A stretch of 64,000 bases of DNA from Helcococcus bovis (GTDB lineage: Bacteria > Bacillota > Clostridia > Tissierellales > Peptoniphilaceae). Location of the stretch: the NCBI RefSeq assembly GCF_046035435.1, contig NZ_JBFNFH010000001.1. The stretch is one strand, 5' to 3'. Positions 61,958-64,000 of this stretch are shown here, piece after piece (the first letter of the stretch is position 1; the number at the start of each line of letters is the position of its first letter). Both the position numbers and the translations under genes were made by a program. The notes under the pieces were generated by a model. That model saw only the letters and a program-made list of their open reading frames with translations. It was not told the origin of the DNA and did not search any database.

Positions 61958-62686
61958 CTATTCTTCAATAGTTATTTTTTCTATAACAACATCTTTAACA
62001 GGTTTATCTGCTGCATCTCTTTCAACCTTAGAAATTTTTTCTGCAACATCCATTCCTTTTACTACATGACCAAAAACTGTATGTCTACCATCTAAATGAG
62101 GTGTCCCTCCCAAATTTTTATAAGCATCAATTACAGAATCTGGGAAACCTCCCTTTTCTCCCAATTTTTTCATTTGTCCGACTAAATTATCATTTATATT
62201 ATTTTTAGCTGTTACTATAAAAAATTGAGAACCGTTTGTATTTGGACCGGCATTCGCCATTGATAAGGCCCCATAGAAGTTTCTGTAATTTACATCAAAT
62301 TCATCTTCAAAAGATTTTTTCCAAATGCTTTCTCCACCTCTACCTGTTCCTGTAGGATCTCCACCTTGTATCATAAATCCTTCGATAACTCTATGGAAAA
62401 TTATTCCTTCATAATATCCATCTTTAGCATGTTTTACAAAATTTTCTACAGCTTTTGGGGCAACTTTAGGAAATAATATCAATTCCATTTCTCCCATATT
62501 TGTTTTAATTTTAGCTTTTATATTACCTTCTTGATATCCTTCTACTTGATTTAACACTTTAGTATCTCCTTTTTTTAATTCAGATTTAGTTTTTTCAGAT
62601 TTTGTTTCAAAATTTTTATTTTCTACTTTTTTCGTACAGCCCACCATAAATATTAGACATAATAATAAAATTAATATTTTTTTCAA
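61958..62686 (-). CDS. Cyclophilin-type peptidyl-prolyl isomerase lipoprotein
   Basis: This is a surface-anchored folding helper of 243 residues. The lipobox is LIFMVGC (Cys about residue 17). A cyclophilin domain follows with FHRVIEGFMIQGGDPTGTG, GALSMANAGPNTNGSQFFIV and LDGRHTVFGHVVKGM. I favour the TTG start at 62686, five bases after GGAGGG. The ATG at 62698 would place that site inside the coding part, and the frame's upstream ATG at 62758 is worse. It lies 72 bases after the cstA pseudogene. Confidence 0.92.
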   Translation of the reverse strand: MKKILILLLCLIFMVGCTKKVENKNFETKSEKTKSELKKGDTKVLNQVEGYQEGNIKAKIKTNMGEMELILFPKVAPKAVENFVKHAKDGYYEGIIFHRVIEGFMIQGGDPTGTGRGGESIWKKSFEDEFDVNYRNFYGALSMANAGPNTNGSQFFIVTAKNNINDNLVGQMKKLGEKGGFPDSVIDAYKNLGGTPHLDGRHTVFGHVVKGMDVAEKISKVERDAADKPVKDVVIEKITIEE

Positions 62687-62758
62687 TTTTCCCTCCATAT
62701 CTTTAATATATAGATTATAACATAAAAATAGTTGAAAATAATACATAATTATCTTCAA

Positions 62759-63517
62759 CTATAAATATAATAATTTATCTAATTTTGATATTTCATCTTT
62801 CTTACTTTTAACAACATGTGTTACAAAACAAATAAAAAATAATACAAATACAAATGCTACTGGATAAGATATTTGATATCCTGTAAATCCAAATCTAGAA
62901 TCTAAAGAAAATCCTAAATCCGCATGTAATATATATGATGATACAATAAATGTATAAAATGCTCCAAGTATCAACGCTATTAAATATTTTTTACCTTTCA
63001 TTTTTAGATAAACTGATATTAATAACAATGCAAATACAGCAGTAAATCGATTCATAAATCCAAAGTATCTCCATAAAAAGTTAAATCCATTTTTATCAGA
63101 TTTAGCAAATACCAATATTGCAATTGCAGGTATAAAAATTGCTATAGATAACATTATTCTCTTAATTGGTGATTTTTGATCAATTGAAAATTACTCTGCA
63201 ATCATAAGTATCAATGATCTAAATGCTGTATCTCCACTTATTATAGGTAAAATTATAATTGCTGCTACAGCTAATACACATCCAAGTTGAATTGTAATAA
63301 AAGCAATAGGTCAATGAATTGGTCCTAATACTGGCCTTGTACCTGCAATATTTAACAATTCAACAAGTTCATTTTTTCATTCCAATATAATCAACCCCAT
63401 CAGCTTCAGTAACAGCTGGAGTTTTCCTGTCATCAGGACCTAAAACTTTTTCACAATATTTCCCATATAAATATCCACCTAAACCTAAAATGATTAATCC
63501 TAATATAAATAAAATCA
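62759..63517 (-). pseudogene. cstA: Collapsed carbon-starvation protein A (CstA) gene
   Basis: The ATG at 63517 (behind AGGAGG) opens MILFILGLIILGLGGYLYG and DGVDYIGMKK, the CstA N-terminus. It then shifts frame to NELVELLNIAGTRPVLGPIH, meets a TGA, and jumps from IAFITIQLGC to ISGDTAFRSLILMIAE. About 200 internal codons, roughly from the first membrane block to the GDTAFR motif, are gone. A TAA follows, and the last 131 codons (62759-63154) stay open as the CstA C-terminal helices. A functional transporter is not possible. Relatives take up peptides or pyruvate. Confidence 0.9.
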
Positions 63518-63616
63518 TATAAGTCCTCCTAAAATAGGATTATATTAATATTGTAATACGTTTTCATAAGCTTTTTTTCTTTTTTTCTCTTTTTTTATTT
63601 TTTTTAAATAAAAAGG

Positions 63617-63657
63617 GGCTGTTGTAAAATAATTAAAATTGTTATTTTGTAATAGTC
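63617..63657 (+). terminator. Terminator-like hairpin right of cstA
   Basis: GGCTGTT (63617-63623) pairs with AATAGTC (63651-63657) using G-U pairs, with AAAATAA/TTATTTT inside, then TTTTT. It may end a plus-strand transcript. The text resembles the hairpin at 22623-22664. Confidence 0.5.
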
Positions 63658-63680
63658 TTTTTACATTGTAATTTTAGATA

Positions 63681-63930
63681 TACCATTCAATTTAATAGTA
63701 AAAAAAAGAATGGATTAAAAATAGATAAAATTACCATTCCAAACTAAATAATAGAAAAAGGAATTGATAAGAAAATAAGATTTATACCATTCAATTTAAC
63801 ATTAATAAAAAAAGAATAGATTTTAATAAGGGATTTTATACCATTCAAAAGAACTAAACTTACAATGGAATGGATTGAGTAATAAAATTTATACCATTCT
63901 AAAAGTGAAAATCATAAAAAGAAATGAAAA
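63681..63930. repeat. 53-bp degenerate tandem array with internal hairpins
   Basis: TACCATTC starts at 63681, 63732, 63785, 63839 and 63892, giving spacings of 51, 53, 54 and 53 bases. At least two units also hold GAATGG (63709, 63877), so CCATTC/GAATGG can form a hairpin inside each. No ORF spans the array. It runs near the window end, and the last 70 bases show nothing further. Confidence 0.75.
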
Positions 63931-64000
63931 ATCAAGGTAATAATAGCAATTCTTATTAATAAAACATAAATATGAATTGGAAATATAAATAAAAAAGAGA

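Noticed and set aside
63155..63517. TGA read as an amino acid in the cstA remnant
   Set aside because: The same stretch also has a TAA, a frameshift and a large deletion, so ordinary decay explains it.

Overview
The window is a very AT-rich Gram-positive chromosome segment. The gene set (superoxide reductase, L25/CTC, CarD next to a PIN-TRAM protein, DUF1002, LytR-CpsA-Psr, YSIRK-type signal) and the composition fit an anaerobic coccus of the Peptoniphilaceae, most likely Parvimonas-like. This assignment is inferred from gene content; no rRNA or tRNA gene is present to confirm it. Nearly all housekeeping genes lie on the minus strand, so most of the window reads right to left.

Region by region. 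0-12.4 kb is a surface and accessory region: a 1986-residue subtilase, a decayed IS transposase, a kdgT-like permease of visibly different base composition, and a 1366-residue GH85 endoglycosidase. 12.7-19.2 kb holds secA, hpf, an htrA-type protease and an LCP ligase. A 302-bp gap between hpf and htrA carries a cluster of DnaA-box-like sites. 19.2-24.6 kb is an ABC exporter (permease plus ATPase) next to a response regulator and histidine kinase. 24.6-31.4 kb is an accessory island: two unrelated orphan AAA ATPases (DUF4143 and DUF234 types), each preceded by striking palindromes, enclose two GNATs, a GNAT pseudogene, a fossil RelB antitoxin, a nucleoside phosphorylase, a Nudix hydrolase and an alpha/beta hydrolase. 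31.6-34.8 kb has comEC, a divergent AlaX-like protein lacking the zinc motif, and an orphan sigma-region-4-like protein. 35-43.4 kb holds metabolic, envelope and regulatory genes (HAD hydrolases, map, a TPR protein, PAP2, an XRE-DUF3169 pair, bcp, a D,D-carboxypeptidase, mscL). 44-48.8 kb is a five-gene operon (RNA methyltransferase, PP2C/SpoIIE phosphatase, pgi, PgpA-like, rnhA). 49-51.7 kb is a tandem NCS2 purine permease pair. 51.7-52.3 kb is a dense cluster of three different repeats. 52.5-58 kb has L25/CTC, DUF1002, PIN-TRAM, CarD, a TPP riboswitch with thiT, and lrgAB. 58-63.5 kb has a YkvI-like protein, superoxide reductase, a YolD/Y-family polymerase pair behind a LexA-type box, a cyclophilin lipoprotein and a collapsed cstA pseudogene. 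The right edge is a 53-bp hairpin repeat array.

How the genes work together: the surface protease and endoglycosidase suit growth on host glycoproteins. SecA exports them, and HtrA and LCP serve the envelope. The two-component system beside the ABC exporter resembles antimicrobial-peptide or envelope-stress modules. LexA-box control of the polymerase and riboswitch control of thiT are directly visible. The least explained parts are the repeat cluster at 51.7-52.3 kb, the DnaA-box cluster at 16.2 kb, the palindrome-fronted ATPases and the degenerate AlaX-like gene beside comEC.
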